This document shows, piece after piece, positions 31,256-39,647 of a stretch of DNA of 39,715 nucleotides (positions are counted from its first letter, which is position 1; every line of letters starts with the position of its first letter). The notes beneath the pieces were generated by a model, which was not told where the DNA came from, did no database searches, and saw only the letters and a program-made list of their open reading frames with translations. Made by a program: the position numbers and the translations under genes. The stretch comes from Deltaproteobacteria bacterium (GTDB lineage: Bacteria; Desulfobacterota; Syntrophia; Syntrophales; UBA5619), in assembly GCA_021372415.1 (NCBI GenBank), contig JAJFUM010000213.1, forward strand, positions 1 to 39,715. The letters are read 5' to 3'.

Positions 31256-33226
31256 CTATGGCCCCGTTTGAATGCCCGTCACGGTTTTGGCTTTGATAAC
31301 CGTCGGCGTGATGAAGATCAGGACCTCTTCCATGGTGTCGCTCTTCGATTCGCCCTTGAATAGCCAGCCCAGGCCGGGGACATCCTTCAGCCACGGCAGG
31401 CCGGTGGTCCCCTCGTTGATTTTCTGTTTGGTCAAACCGGAGATCACGATCGTCTCTCCATCCCTGACCAGGAGGTTGGTCTTGGTCTCCTTCTTGATCT
31501 TGAAGGGATTGTTCGCGACCTGCCTGGTCATGTCGGCCTCGTCTTTCTTGACATGGATGTCCATCTTCATGGTCTCTCCGTCGATCACATGGGGGGTGAT
31601 CTCCAGGCGGAGCGTCGCAGGGATATAGGTGGTCGTAGGATTCCCGTCCTTGTCCAGCGTCCGGACCGGGATTTCCTCGCCGTTTTCCGTAAAAGCCATC
31701 TGGTTGTCCGCGGTCATGATGGAGGGACTGGAGAGGATATTGAGCTTGCCGTCCTTCTGCAGGGCGCTGAGCTGAAGCTCCAGGATGTTTCCGCCGACCG
31801 TCCCGAAGGACAAATCCAGGAGCGCCGCAGTCCCCGTGGAAGGTTGGGCGGAAAAATCGAAGCTCGGCGTGATCGAGGACTCATGGTTTCCGATCGACGG
31901 TTTGTAGGAGCCCCCCCACTTGATGCCGAGGTCACGGGCCATGCTTTTGGTCGTTTCCACGATATGGGCCTTGATCAGGATCTGTTCGGTCGGGATGTCG
32001 ATCTTGGCGATCATGTCCATGATCTTGATCATGTCCGCCCGGATTGCCGTGATGATCACGCTGTTGGTATCGGCGTCCGCGCCGATCCACCCCCTTTGCT
32101 TGCCTTCCGCATCGACGCTGAGCAGGCTCTGAAGAAGGGCGAAGAAATCTCCGGCACCCTCCATGGAAACCTTTCTCGTTCCCGTTTCCGTTGTACTGAC
32201 GGCGCCGGTACCCCCTACGACCGCGGCCGCCCTCTGCGGTGTTCTGACCGCGACTGCAGAGCCGGCGGCGATAACGTCCCTTTTCATTTCAATCTTGCTG
32301 GCCGCCACAAACTTCAGGAGACGGTACTTGATCGGCACCACACGGGTGATGAGCGGCTCCGTTTCCAGTTCCTTTTCCTGCAGGATCTCCTTCCCTCTGG
32401 CCAATTCGTCATCAACCTTCTTCCGCACCAGGTAGTTCTCCTGGCTCATCACCATGACGACGTTGTCCTGCTCCATCTTGGCCAAACCCCGGACCTTGAG
32501 GATGGCATCGAGCGCCTGATCCCACGTCACGTCCTTGAGGTGGAGGGTCACCGTTCCCTTGACCTCATCGCCGGAGATGATGCTGACCTTCCCCTGCTCG
32601 GACAGGAGTCGGAAGACCGCCTTGATATCGGCGTCCTGGACATCCAGGAAGATCCGGGGGCCGTTATAGGCCTTCCCGGCTTTCCTATTTGGAATTTCGG
32701 CCGCTTTCGTCTTGGTCATCGTCGGCGGCTCGGCTGCAGGCGTCGTTTGGGACGCCGGTTTTTCCAACGGGGTGGCGGCCGCCAGGGAAACCACATTAAA
32801 ATCGACCATGACGTTCGGCCCTTCCTGGCGGACGTTGTACGGGACCTTCTGCTTCAGCTCGATCGTGGCCATGACCCAGGCCCGGCCGCCTGCCGACTGT
32901 TGGACAGGGGTCACCCGCAGAACATTGGAGAAGGTCGTATCGGCCAGAGGGTGACGGAGTCCCTCGGGAACGAAGAGGTTCTCCAGGCGGAGCACCACCG
33001 CATTGCCCGACTGGTTCTCGACGGTCACGCCGGATTGTTTCGAAACCGAGAAGGTCACCCGCTCCTTCCCCTGCAGTTTCTCGAAGGTGACGTTTTCCAG
33101 GTACCCTGCCTGAACCGCCGCAGCGGATGCGGCCACAGTGGCGGGAGGAGCACCCATCAGCGGCGTGCCGGCCGCTGCCTGGACCACAAATAAAACAAGC
33201 CATGACCACTGTATTGCCCGTTTCAT
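31256..33226 (-). CDS. pilQ: type IV pilus secretin PilQ
   Basis: PilQ forms the outer-membrane ring through which the pilus passes. The 656-residue protein has a signal peptide (about 1-26) and an AMIN domain (about 43-147) for peptidoglycan binding. A secretin/TonB short N-domain follows (about 190-262: RIFLDVQDADIKAVFRLLSE), then an N-domain interrupted by a Ser/Thr/Ala-rich stretch (about 315-358). The secretin barrel follows from about 415, with VPWLKD-like GLPWLKDVPGLGWLFKG and VLIFITPTVI near the end. The ATG overlaps the pilP stop (ATGA). Only one AMIN domain is present. Confidence 0.95.
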   Translation of the reverse strand: MKRAIQWSWLVLFVVQAAAGTPLMGAPPATVAASAAAVQAGYLENVTFEKLQGKERVTFSVSKQSGVTVENQSGNAVVLRLENLFVPEGLRHPLADTTFSNVLRVTPVQQSAGGRAWVMATIELKQKVPYNVRQEGPNVMVDFNVVSLAAATPLEKPASQTTPAAEPPTMTKTKAAEIPNRKAGKAYNGPRIFLDVQDADIKAVFRLLSEQGKVSIISGDEVKGTVTLHLKDVTWDQALDAILKVRGLAKMEQDNVVMVMSQENYLVRKKVDDELARGKEILQEKELETEPLITRVVPIKYRLLKFVAASKIEMKRDVIAAGSAVAVRTPQRAAAVVGGTGAVSTTETGTRKVSMEGAGDFFALLQSLLSVDAEGKQRGWIGADADTNSVIITAIRADMIKIMDMIAKIDIPTEQILIKAHIVETTKSMARDLGIKWGGSYKPSIGNHESSITPSFDFSAQPSTGTAALLDLSFGTVGGNILELQLSALQKDGKLNILSSPSIMTADNQMAFTENGEEIPVRTLDKDGNPTTTYIPATLRLEITPHVIDGETMKMDIHVKKDEADMTRQVANNPFKIKKETKTNLLVRDGETIVISGLTKQKINEGTTGLPWLKDVPGLGWLFKGESKSDTMEEVLIFITPTVIKAKTVTGIQTGP

Positions 33227-33807
33227 GGTTTTCCCTCTTCCTCTTCCCGATGAAGCATGATGGTGATTCGCCTGATCTTCCCCTTTTGGGTCCCGGCTTG
33301 GGCCCTCTCCTCCACGATCACGCGATCCGGCAGGATCGAGGCGACCCTGCCTTCGTTCAGACCGATATAGGTCCCCACAAAAAGTGGATAGTGTCTTTTG
33401 GCAACCCCATCTTCCACGATTGCCGTGCGCTGCCGGTCATCACCGGCTATCCCGACGAGCCGGAACTGGTCGATCTCGATCTGCTGAAGCGGTGAAATCG
33501 GGCGCCCTTTCAGGGTCGGACTCTGCCCCATCCTCATCCTCTGAGACGCCGGGGATGTCTCGATGAAGGGTTTGAAAGGATCCGATTTCCCCTCTGAACG
33601 ATAGATGAACGGCGGGACCGCCGATGCCGTGCCCGGCCCCCCGGTCGCCGGCGTATCCGGCGTCGCCGCCTTTGCGTCTGGCCCGGCGGCACCGGACACC
33701 GGTGCGGGAGCAAGTCCAGGCCGGATTTCCGCGGCTACGGCCGCACTGACCAGCCAGAGGAAGGCAAAGCCGGCCGCCAGAGCCGTTATGGAATGGCGTC
33801 TCATCAT
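33223..33807 (-). CDS. pilP: type IV pilus assembly protein PilP
   Basis: PilP links the inner-membrane PilNO dimer to the secretin. The 194-residue product has a signal peptide (MRRHSITALAAGFAFLWLVS) without a clear lipobox Cys, a Pro/Ala/Gly-rich linker to about residue 65, and the PilP domain. Typical segments are GKSDPFKPFI, LQQIEIDQFRLVGI and HYPLFVGTYIGLNEGRV. It overlaps pilO by 4 nt and pilQ by 4 nt. Many PilP are lipoproteins; the absence of a lipobox here is notable. Confidence 0.92.
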   Translation of the reverse strand: MMRRHSITALAAGFAFLWLVSAAVAAEIRPGLAPAPVSGAAGPDAKAATPDTPATGGPGTASAVPPFIYRSEGKSDPFKPFIETSPASQRMRMGQSPTLKGRPISPLQQIEIDQFRLVGIAGDDRQRTAIVEDGVAKRHYPLFVGTYIGLNEGRVASILPDRVIVEERAQAGTQKGKIRRITIMLHREEEEGKP

Positions 33808-34478
33808 TTCCGTTCCACGAACATATAGGTTTTCACGGTGCAGGAAGTCTTGATCACCCAGCCCCGTCCCCTGACATCCTTGGCGTCGGCCATGGCGATG
33901 TCCTCAATGTTGACGATCCGGGGCAGCCGGGCCACCTGGTCGAAGAAGTAAACGGTGTTGTGGAAACCGCCCGCCAACTGCACTTTGATGGGGATCTCCT
34001 CGTAGAACTTTTCGGGGCCAGCAGACTTGGCCAGCAGCGCCTTGGCATCCTTCGCAGCCTGAGGGGGCCTGGTTTCGGGTGGCTTTGCCGCGCCCGCCTT
34101 CTCTTGGGGCTTCTTCTCGGGCGGCCTGGGTTCAAAGAGGAGAAAATCCACGCCCGCCCCCTTGCCGGACAAGACCACCGAGGACAGAAGTCCCGCGATC
34201 TCCCTCTCATTAGGAAGCTTCATCAGCGCCGTCTTGAAGGATTCCCTGAGGGCGTTGACCTCGCGGACGTACCGTTCCAACTGGGCAACAGCCCTTTCCT
34301 TCTCGACGACCTGTTGCTGAAGATCGGCCAGTTGCGTACCAAGAGCCTGTCTTTTGGCAAGGGCCTCCTGGAGGAAGAAGGTGTAATAAAGATAGCCGAT
34401 CAGCAGACAGACCAGCAGGACGAGCAGCACCTTCTGCTTGGGCGTGAGCTTCTTCAAATCCTCGATATCGATGGCCAT
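33804..34478 (-). CDS. pilO: type IV pilus assembly protein PilO
   Basis: PilO is an inner-membrane protein that pairs with PilN in the alignment complex. The 224-residue product has one membrane segment (KVLLVLLVCLLIGYLYYTFF), a coiled coil (ALAKRQALGTQLADLQQQVV and on to about residue 75) and the ferredoxin-like C-terminal domain (EIPIKVQLAGGFHNTVYFFD). A Pro/Lys/Ala-rich insert (about residues 118-150) lies within the periplasmic part. It is 3 nt from pilN and overlaps pilP. Confidence 0.92.
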   Translation of the reverse strand: MAIDIEDLKKLTPKQKVLLVLLVCLLIGYLYYTFFLQEALAKRQALGTQLADLQQQVVEKERAVAQLERYVREVNALRESFKTALMKLPNEREIAGLLSSVVLSGKGAGVDFLLFEPRPPEKKPQEKAGAAKPPETRPPQAAKDAKALLAKSAGPEKFYEEIPIKVQLAGGFHNTVYFFDQVARLPRIVNIEDIAMADAKDVRGRGWVIKTSCTVKTYMFVERK

Positions 34479-34481
34479 CGC

Positions 34482-35030
34482 TCAGGATCCCTTCTTCAGG
34501 ACACAGGTCATGGTGAACTGCTGCAGTTTCACCCCAGCCACCTCTTTTTCTTTGGAGACGATCAAGTCGAGGGTATCGACGAAGCTGGCCTTCTCCAGGC
34601 TCTTCATGAATATGGCCACGGTCCCGTTGTCCCTGGCCATCCCTTCGATGCGCAGCTCACGACCCGTCTGAGTGAGCTTCTCCAGCCAAATTTCCTTCGA
34701 GGGCACCAGATGGTTCAACTCATCCAGCATCCGTACGGGAAAGAGGCGGTATCCCTCCAGAGCGTTGATCACCGCCAGTTTCTGCTCCAACTCCTTCTTG
34801 TCCCTTTTGAAGCCTTCGATCTGACCAGCCTTCTTGTTGAGGACCGAAAGTTTGGCGTTGGCCCGGGTGATCGATTTCTCAAGCCCGGCAACGCTGACGC
34901 TGACATAGAGGTGGATGGAAACCAGGATCAGCAGGAACAGCACCAGGGTGCTGGCGAGGATGATGATCTGGCGCTGGATATTCTCCTTCTTTTCCCTTTC
35001 CCGATAGGGGAGAAGATTGATCCTGATCAT
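34482..35030 (-). CDS. pilN: type IV pilus assembly protein PilN
   Basis: The 182-residue product begins MIRINLLPYREREKK, the PilN motif that docks onto PilM in the cytoplasm. A membrane segment (about 22-44), a coiled coil and a periplasmic domain (VPSKEIWLEKLTQTGRELRI) follow. Position between pilM and pilO confirms the call. The gap to pilM is 21 nt. Confidence 0.93.
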   Translation of the reverse strand: MIRINLLPYREREKKENIQRQIIILASTLVLFLLILVSIHLYVSVSVAGLEKSITRANAKLSVLNKKAGQIEGFKRDKKELEQKLAVINALEGYRLFPVRMLDELNHLVPSKEIWLEKLTQTGRELRIEGMARDNGTVAIFMKSLEKASFVDTLDLIVSKEKEVAGVKLQQFTMTCVLKKGS

Positions 35031-35051
35031 GTATCCGTCCTCAAGAAGCGG

Positions 35052-36134
35052 CTATCCCTTGTCCCCTATTTTGCGGAGGGCCAGTCCGACACCGACGGCC
35101 GCCATGGGACCGATGCGGCCGGCCATCTGGGGATCGATCGCACCCCGCTCGCAGGCGATCCTCCGGAAGGGGTCGATGAGTTCCGTCTCAATTCCCAACC
35201 GTCGTGCCAGGTCGGCCGCCATCCCGGGGATCATCGCCCCGCCGCCGGAAAGGTAAAGCTGCTTGATGGACTCCGCACCGACGGTGGAACGGAAATAGTC
35301 GATCGAACGCTCGATCTCGGAACAGATCGGATCGGCATAGGCGATCAGCCCTCCCAGGAACTGGTCCCTCGCCCGAGAGTCCTGACCGAACCCCTTGATC
35401 TTGGCCTTTTCCGCTTCCTCGAAGGAGACCCCCAGGGTCCGGGCGATCGCCTCGGTCACTGAACTGCCGCCGAGGGTGAAATCCCGCGTGAAGATCGACG
35501 ATCCGCCTTTCACGACATTGATATTGGTGATGCTGGCCCCGATGTTGACCAGGACGGCCACGTCGTCCGCCTCGAATTCGTAATTCTCCTCGTACATCGT
35601 TTCGAGGGCGAAGCAGTCCACATCCATGATCACCGGGATCAGACCGGCCGCCTCAATGGCATCGGTATAGCCCTCGACGATCTCTTTCTTGACCGCCACG
35701 AGCAAGACCTCCATCTGGGTCGGGTTGAAAGGGCTCTCCCCCAGAATCTGGAAGTCGTAATGGACCGTAGACATGTCGTCGAAGGGCAAATATTTGCCCG
35801 CCTCGTCCTGAATGAGTTCCCGGAGTTCATCCTCCTCCATCTGGGGAAAGGTAACCTTCTTCACGATGACGGCGTGTCCGGAGATCGAGGTGACGACCCG
35901 CTTTCGTCTGCAACCGGATTTTTTGATGAGTTCTTGAATGGTGGCGGTCAGGATTTCGGGTTCGGCGACGGCGCCTTCAACGATCACGCCCTTGGCGAGG
36001 GGCATCTGGTAGAAACGGCTGAGACAATGGCCTTTGGCGGTATCCTGCATTTCCGCCAGTTTGATACAGCTTGAGCCGATATCAAGTGCGGCAAGCCGCT
36101 TTCCGCCAGAAAAAAAACCCTTGATGTCGAACAT
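35052..36134 (-). CDS. pilM: type IV pilus assembly ATPase PilM
   Basis: PilM is a cytoplasmic actin-like protein that binds the PilN tail. The 360-residue product has the phosphate-1 motif LDIGSSCIKLAEM near residue 17, VLVNIGASITNINVV for phosphate 2, and the adenosine motif LYLSGGGAMIPGMA. MEEDELRELIQDEAGKYLPF is typical of PilM. It is the first pil gene of the operon, following the FtsB-like gene by 45 nt. Confidence 0.94.
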   Translation of the reverse strand: MFDIKGFFSGGKRLAALDIGSSCIKLAEMQDTAKGHCLSRFYQMPLAKGVIVEGAVAEPEILTATIQELIKKSGCRRKRVVTSISGHAVIVKKVTFPQMEEDELRELIQDEAGKYLPFDDMSTVHYDFQILGESPFNPTQMEVLLVAVKKEIVEGYTDAIEAAGLIPVIMDVDCFALETMYEENYEFEADDVAVLVNIGASITNINVVKGGSSIFTRDFTLGGSSVTEAIARTLGVSFEEAEKAKIKGFGQDSRARDQFLGGLIAYADPICSEIERSIDYFRSTVGAESIKQLYLSGGGAMIPGMAADLARRLGIETELIDPFRRIACERGAIDPQMAGRIGPMAAVGVGLALRKIGDKG

Positions 36135-36179
36135 GCCATCACCGTCAAGGAAACAAGGACCAGTGCGCCGACGGACAAC

Positions 36180-36446
36180 CTACTGCGCCATCCGATAGAC
36201 CAGATCCCCTTTCTTGACCATACCGAGTTCGCTTCTGGCCATCATCTCGATATAGGAGGGATCATCCTTGAGCAGAGTGATACTCTTCTTCAGCGCAGTG
36301 TTCTCTAGGGTCAGTTCGTGATTGATCGTCTTGAGGGCAACCAACTTTTCCTTCATCCGGTAATTGTCGATTAGCCCCCTGTCCCCGAAGGTGATCAGGG
36401 CCCCCATAAGCAAGACAAAGATGATGAGATATCTACCGACTTTCAT
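36180..36446 (-). CDS. ftsB: FtsB/DivIC-family septum formation initiator
   Basis: The 88-residue protein has one N-terminal membrane segment (YLIIFVLLMGALITFG), then a leucine-rich coiled coil (MKEKLVALKTINHELTLENTALK) and the FtsB/DivIC end YIEMMARSELGMVKKGDLVYRM. The family acts with FtsL and FtsQ in the divisome. Here it leads the pilMNOPQ operon, which is not its usual place. A specialised copy that serves pilus placement is possible but unproven. The ribosome binding site is weak (GAGGGTG). Confidence 0.85.
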   Translation of the reverse strand: MKVGRYLIIFVLLMGALITFGDRGLIDNYRMKEKLVALKTINHELTLENTALKKSITLLKDDPSYIEMMARSELGMVKKGDLVYRMAQ

Positions 36447-36508
36447 CCCGACGACACCCTCAACGCATCCTTGAACGTTTTCAGGGGAACCTTACCCTAG
36501 CCATACAC

Positions 36509-36564
36509 AAAAAAGAGCCGTTATGCAAGGCTTAATGATACGGAACTTCGACGTTTAAGCCTTG
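36509..36564 (-). promoter_or_regulatory. attenuator-like leader before ftsB-pilMNOPQ
   Basis: On the minus strand CAAGGCTTAA (36564-36555) pairs perfectly with TTAAGCCTTG (36535-36526). The AGCC within the second arm can instead pair with GGCT (36519-36516), just before six U (36514-36509). The two folds exclude each other, as in transcription attenuators. The terminator stem is only 4 bp, so the case is weak. Confidence 0.35.
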
Positions 36565-36600
36565 GCCGCCCGGGAAGGCCCAGGCATCCTGATGATGGCA

Positions 36601-36629
36601 GGGTAACGGCAACGCCTTCCAGAGTCAAG
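36601..36629 (-). promoter_or_regulatory. candidate promoter of the ftsB-pil operon
   Basis: On the minus strand TTGACT (36629-36624), a 17-nt spacer and TACCCT (36606-36601) form a promoter-like pair. The start would fall near 36594, upstream of the attenuator-like structure. Confidence 0.4.
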
Positions 36630-36670
36630 GGTAAATGGGCATAACCCTATGACCCACTTCACATTCCTGG

Positions 36671-36686
36671 TGTGACGCCGGTCACA
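36671..36686. promoter_or_regulatory. CRP/FNR-type palindrome TGTGA-N6-TCACA
   Basis: TGTGACGCCGGTCACA is a perfect 16-bp palindrome that matches the CRP consensus half-sites TGTGA and TCACA at the normal spacing of six. Its centre is about 84 bp before the inferred start of the ftsB-pil transcript. It also lies 25 bp after the DUF39 stop, so it could alternatively be part of an RNA hairpin. Confidence 0.45.
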
Positions 36687-36710
36687 GGCCGGGGTGGTGG
36701 CGCTTCTTTC

Positions 36711-37886
36711 TCAGGTTGGCGTGGAGGGAAGGCCCTGTTGCGGCTCTCCCAGGATGAAGTCTCCCCGTTCGATCCACTCCTTGAGGATGCCCGCAATCTC
36801 CCTCGCCTTGAAGTAGCTCGACATGGGGGCTGTGGAGACCTCCTGGCCGTTGAGGGTGATCTTGCCGCTCCGGAGATCCCGATAACTGACCTCGCCGAGG
36901 CTCTTGGCCACCCCCTTTGGGTAATCCATGCTGTAGTCGTAGACCTGGGTGAAGAGATCCTCGTCCCTGACCGCCGTGAAGCGGGCCATCTCCTCGTTGA
37001 GGATGGGGATGGGAATGCCGATACCGACATAGAGGGAAACCCCGTATCCGAGGATGCTGGCACCCACCAGCCACTCGGGGCTCATCTCCTTGAGGTTGCC
37101 AATGGTCGCAATCGTGCCGGCCCCTTCCATGGGGACTCCGTTTCCGCCGCGGCGTACGTTCGGATTGTGCTGGGTTCCCGGCCAGGCCACAAATCCCTGG
37201 GCGCCGCCCAGGAAGATCCGCGTCCCGACGCCGATGGTGCGGTAATAAGGATCGTTGAACAGGGGGCTGAGCTGGCCGGCCGTGGCATAGCTGGCGTTGG
37301 CCATCCGAGGTCTGAGCATGCCCATATAGGTATAGATCGTCCGGTCCGAGACATTGACCGCGCAATTGTAGTTCTGATAGCAGTTCCGTGGATTGAAGAG
37401 GACCGCGTCCCGAAGGTCGTGAAGGGTGATGTTCCGCTCATGTCGGCGGGAGGGGTAGCAGTCGGTCCCGTATCCCTCCGCCCGGAGGCGGATCACGTTG
37501 CCGGCCACGAGGTCCTGAAGGACATGTCCGCCGCCGTAGTTGAACTCTCCCGGATAGACGCTGTTCAGGGGATCTCCCTCGACCACCTCCGTGGCGCCCA
37601 GAAAGCAATCCACCGCGGCGATCCCGCCGTAGGCGGGAACGTCGTTGAGCCAGACCTTCGAGGCGCGGATCTTCGGGGCCGTGTGGCCGAAATTCAGAAA
37701 GGCGCCGGAGGAGCACATGGGGCTGAAGGTCCCCGTGGTCACCACATCGACCTTGCGGGCTGCCTCCACGTCGCCGTGACGCTCCACGATATCGATCATC
37801 TCCTCCGCCGTCACGACAACGGCCTTGCCCTCCCGGATCTTGGCGTTGATCTCCTGAAAGGTTTTACCGACGCGCATTTTCTTCAT
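36711..37886 (-). CDS. homocysteine biosynthesis protein (DUF39 family)
   Basis: The 391-residue protein belongs to the DUF39 family, whose methanogen member MA1821 takes part in making homocysteine from aspartate semialdehyde and sulfide. TGTFSPMCSSGAFLNFGH carries C58 at the place of the conserved Cys. Other typical stretches are NDVPAYGGIAAVDCFLGAT, VYPGEFNYGGGHVLQDL and FVAWPGTQHNP. AGGTG precedes the ATG. No ferredoxin/CBS partner gene (MA1822-like) lies nearby; neighbours are dut and ftsB. Role in this organism is by homology only. Confidence 0.88.
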   Translation of the reverse strand: MKKMRVGKTFQEINAKIREGKAVVVTAEEMIDIVERHGDVEAARKVDVVTTGTFSPMCSSGAFLNFGHTAPKIRASKVWLNDVPAYGGIAAVDCFLGATEVVEGDPLNSVYPGEFNYGGGHVLQDLVAGNVIRLRAEGYGTDCYPSRRHERNITLHDLRDAVLFNPRNCYQNYNCAVNVSDRTIYTYMGMLRPRMANASYATAGQLSPLFNDPYYRTIGVGTRIFLGGAQGFVAWPGTQHNPNVRRGGNGVPMEGAGTIATIGNLKEMSPEWLVGASILGYGVSLYVGIGIPIPILNEEMARFTAVRDEDLFTQVYDYSMDYPKGVAKSLGEVSYRDLRSGKITLNGQEVSTAPMSSYFKAREIAGILKEWIERGDFILGEPQQGLPSTPT

Positions 37887-37937
37887 AGGACACCTCTGCG
37901 ACCTGAGGAAGATTGTACAGCAGCCCTCAAGCAGCCC

Positions 37938-38387
37938 TCATCGGGTGTGGCCGAACCCGCCGACCCCCCTGGCGGTTTCCGGAAGCTCGCCGCCGGGGGC
38001 CCAGACCACGCGGCTGACCTTCTGCACCACCATCTGCGCCACACGGTCCCCCCGCCTGACGACGAAGGGATCACGGCCATGGTTGATCAGGATGATCCCC
38101 ACCTCGCCGCGATAGTCCGCATCCACCGTCCCCGGCGCGTTCAGAAGCGTCACCCCATGCCGGAGGGCCAGGCCGCTCCGGGGCCGGATCTGGGCCTCAT
38201 ACCCTCCCGGAAGGGCCACCGTAATGCCCGTCGGGATCAGGGCCCTTTCGCCCGGTGGAATCGTCACCTCGGCTCCGACGGCCGCCGTGAGATCCATCCC
38301 CGCCGCACCTTCGGTCATGTAGCGGGGAAGCGGGAGGTCTTCCGTCCCCGGCAGTCTCCGAATGGGGACTGCGATCTCTTCTACCAT
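37938..38387 (-). CDS. dut: dUTP diphosphatase
   Basis: The 149-residue trimeric dUTPase hydrolyses dUTP to dUMP and keeps uracil out of DNA. All five motifs are visible: [38 protein letters not shown] (with the catalytic Asp), [10 protein letters not shown] and the C-terminal RGVGGFGHT. It follows the M16 peptidase gene by 21 nt, probably in one operon with pnp. Confidence 0.96.
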   Translation of the reverse strand: MVEEIAVPIRRLPGTEDLPLPRYMTEGAAGMDLTAAVGAEVTIPPGERALIPTGITVALPGGYEAQIRPRSGLALRHGVTLLNAPGTVDADYRGEVGIILINHGRDPFVVRRGDRVAQMVVQKVSRVVWAPGGELPETARGVGGFGHTR

Positions 38388-38408
38388 ACTTTTCCCCCTT
38401 TGAGAATC

Positions 38409-39647
38409 CTAGGCCAGGTCCTCCTCGGAAACAGGACCGATAGCTGCGACCATCTGGGTCTCCGGCCGGAACAAACGTCCGGCCAGGGTGCGGATCGACT
38501 GACGATCGACCGCGTCGATCCGCTCAATGACCTCCTCCGGCGGCACGTGCTTTCCGAAACAGAGTTCGTTCCTGGCAAGCCCCGTCATCCGGTTGTCGGT
38601 ACTCTCCATGCCGAGCAGATAGTTGCCCTTGATCAGTTCCTTGGCCGACTGCAATTCCTTCGGGGTCAGCAGCCTGGAGGCGAACCGTTCCATGCCCTTC
38701 CGGACCAGACCGAGTACCTCCCGGACATGGTCGCGGCCGGTGCCTGCGTAGATGCCCATGAGGCCCGCGTCCAGATAGGGCGTCAGATAGGAATAGATGG
38801 AATAGGCCAGCCCCCGCTTCTCGCGGATCTCCTGAAAGAGCCAGGAGCTCATGCTCCCGCCGAGAACGGCGTTCAGGATGAATCCCGCGTGGCGATCGGG
38901 GCTCAGGGCCGAGGGGGCCGGCGTCCCGACGATCAGATGCACCTGCTCCAGGTCCTTCGCGACCAGGGCCCTGCCGGTCCTCGCCTCGGGGGCCCTGGTC
39001 CTCCCGCCGGAGGCCTTTGCGGCAAGTGATCCGAAGGACTTCCGGACCAGACCGACGAGATCCTTGTGCCTCAGATGTCCCGCCGCGGTGATCACGAGTG
39101 CTTTGCCTCGGTAGCGGGACCCGAAGAAACCGATCAGATCGTCCCGGCAAAAGCCTTCGACGCGCGATTCCGTCCCAAGGATTGGAAGCCCCAGGGGATG
39201 GCCCTTCCAGAGGTGCTCTTCGAAGAAGTCGTGGATCCGGTCGTCAGGGGTGTCCTCGACCATCCGGATCTCCTGGAGAATCACCGACCGCTCCCGGCTG
39301 ATCTCGGCCTCGTCGAAGCGCGAGGAGGTGACGATATCGGCCAGCAGGTCCACGGCCAGATCAAGATGGTAATCAGGAATCTTGATGTAGAAGGAGGTGA
39401 TTTCCTTGCCCGTGGCGGCGTTCATCACGCCGCCCACGGAGTCGATGGCTGAGGCGATATCAAAGGCTGAGCGCCGCTCGGTTCCCTTGAAGAGCATGTG
39501 CTCGATGAAATGGGAAACCCCGTTGGTCAGGTCGTCCTCGTCCCGGGAACCGCCTTCCACCCAGACACCGATGGAGATCGACCGGACGTGGTCGATCTCC
39601 TCGGTGATCACCCGGATGCCGTTGTCTAAAATGGTCTTACTGACCAT
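38409..39647 (-). CDS. M16 family zinc peptidase
   Basis: The 412-residue protein is a processing-peptidase-like M16 metallopeptidase. The inverted zinc motif HFIEH is at residues 46-50, and SVILQEIRMVEDTPDD supplies the distal Glu. GLAYSIYSYLTPY is the usual substrate-binding segment of the second half. The ATG overlaps the end of pnp by 11 nt. The order pnp, M16 peptidase, dut is common in related bacteria. Substrate is unknown. Confidence 0.93.
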   Translation of the reverse strand: MVSKTILDNGIRVITEEIDHVRSISIGVWVEGGSRDEDDLTNGVSHFIEHMLFKGTERRSAFDIASAIDSVGGVMNAATGKEITSFYIKIPDYHLDLAVDLLADIVTSSRFDEAEISRERSVILQEIRMVEDTPDDRIHDFFEEHLWKGHPLGLPILGTESRVEGFCRDDLIGFFGSRYRGKALVITAAGHLRHKDLVGLVRKSFGSLAAKASGGRTRAPEARTGRALVAKDLEQVHLIVGTPAPSALSPDRHAGFILNAVLGGSMSSWLFQEIREKRGLAYSIYSYLTPYLDAGLMGIYAGTGRDHVREVLGLVRKGMERFASRLLTPKELQSAKELIKGNYLLGMESTDNRMTGLARNELCFGKHVPPEEVIERIDAVDRQSIRTLAGRLFRPETQMVAAIGPVSEEDLA

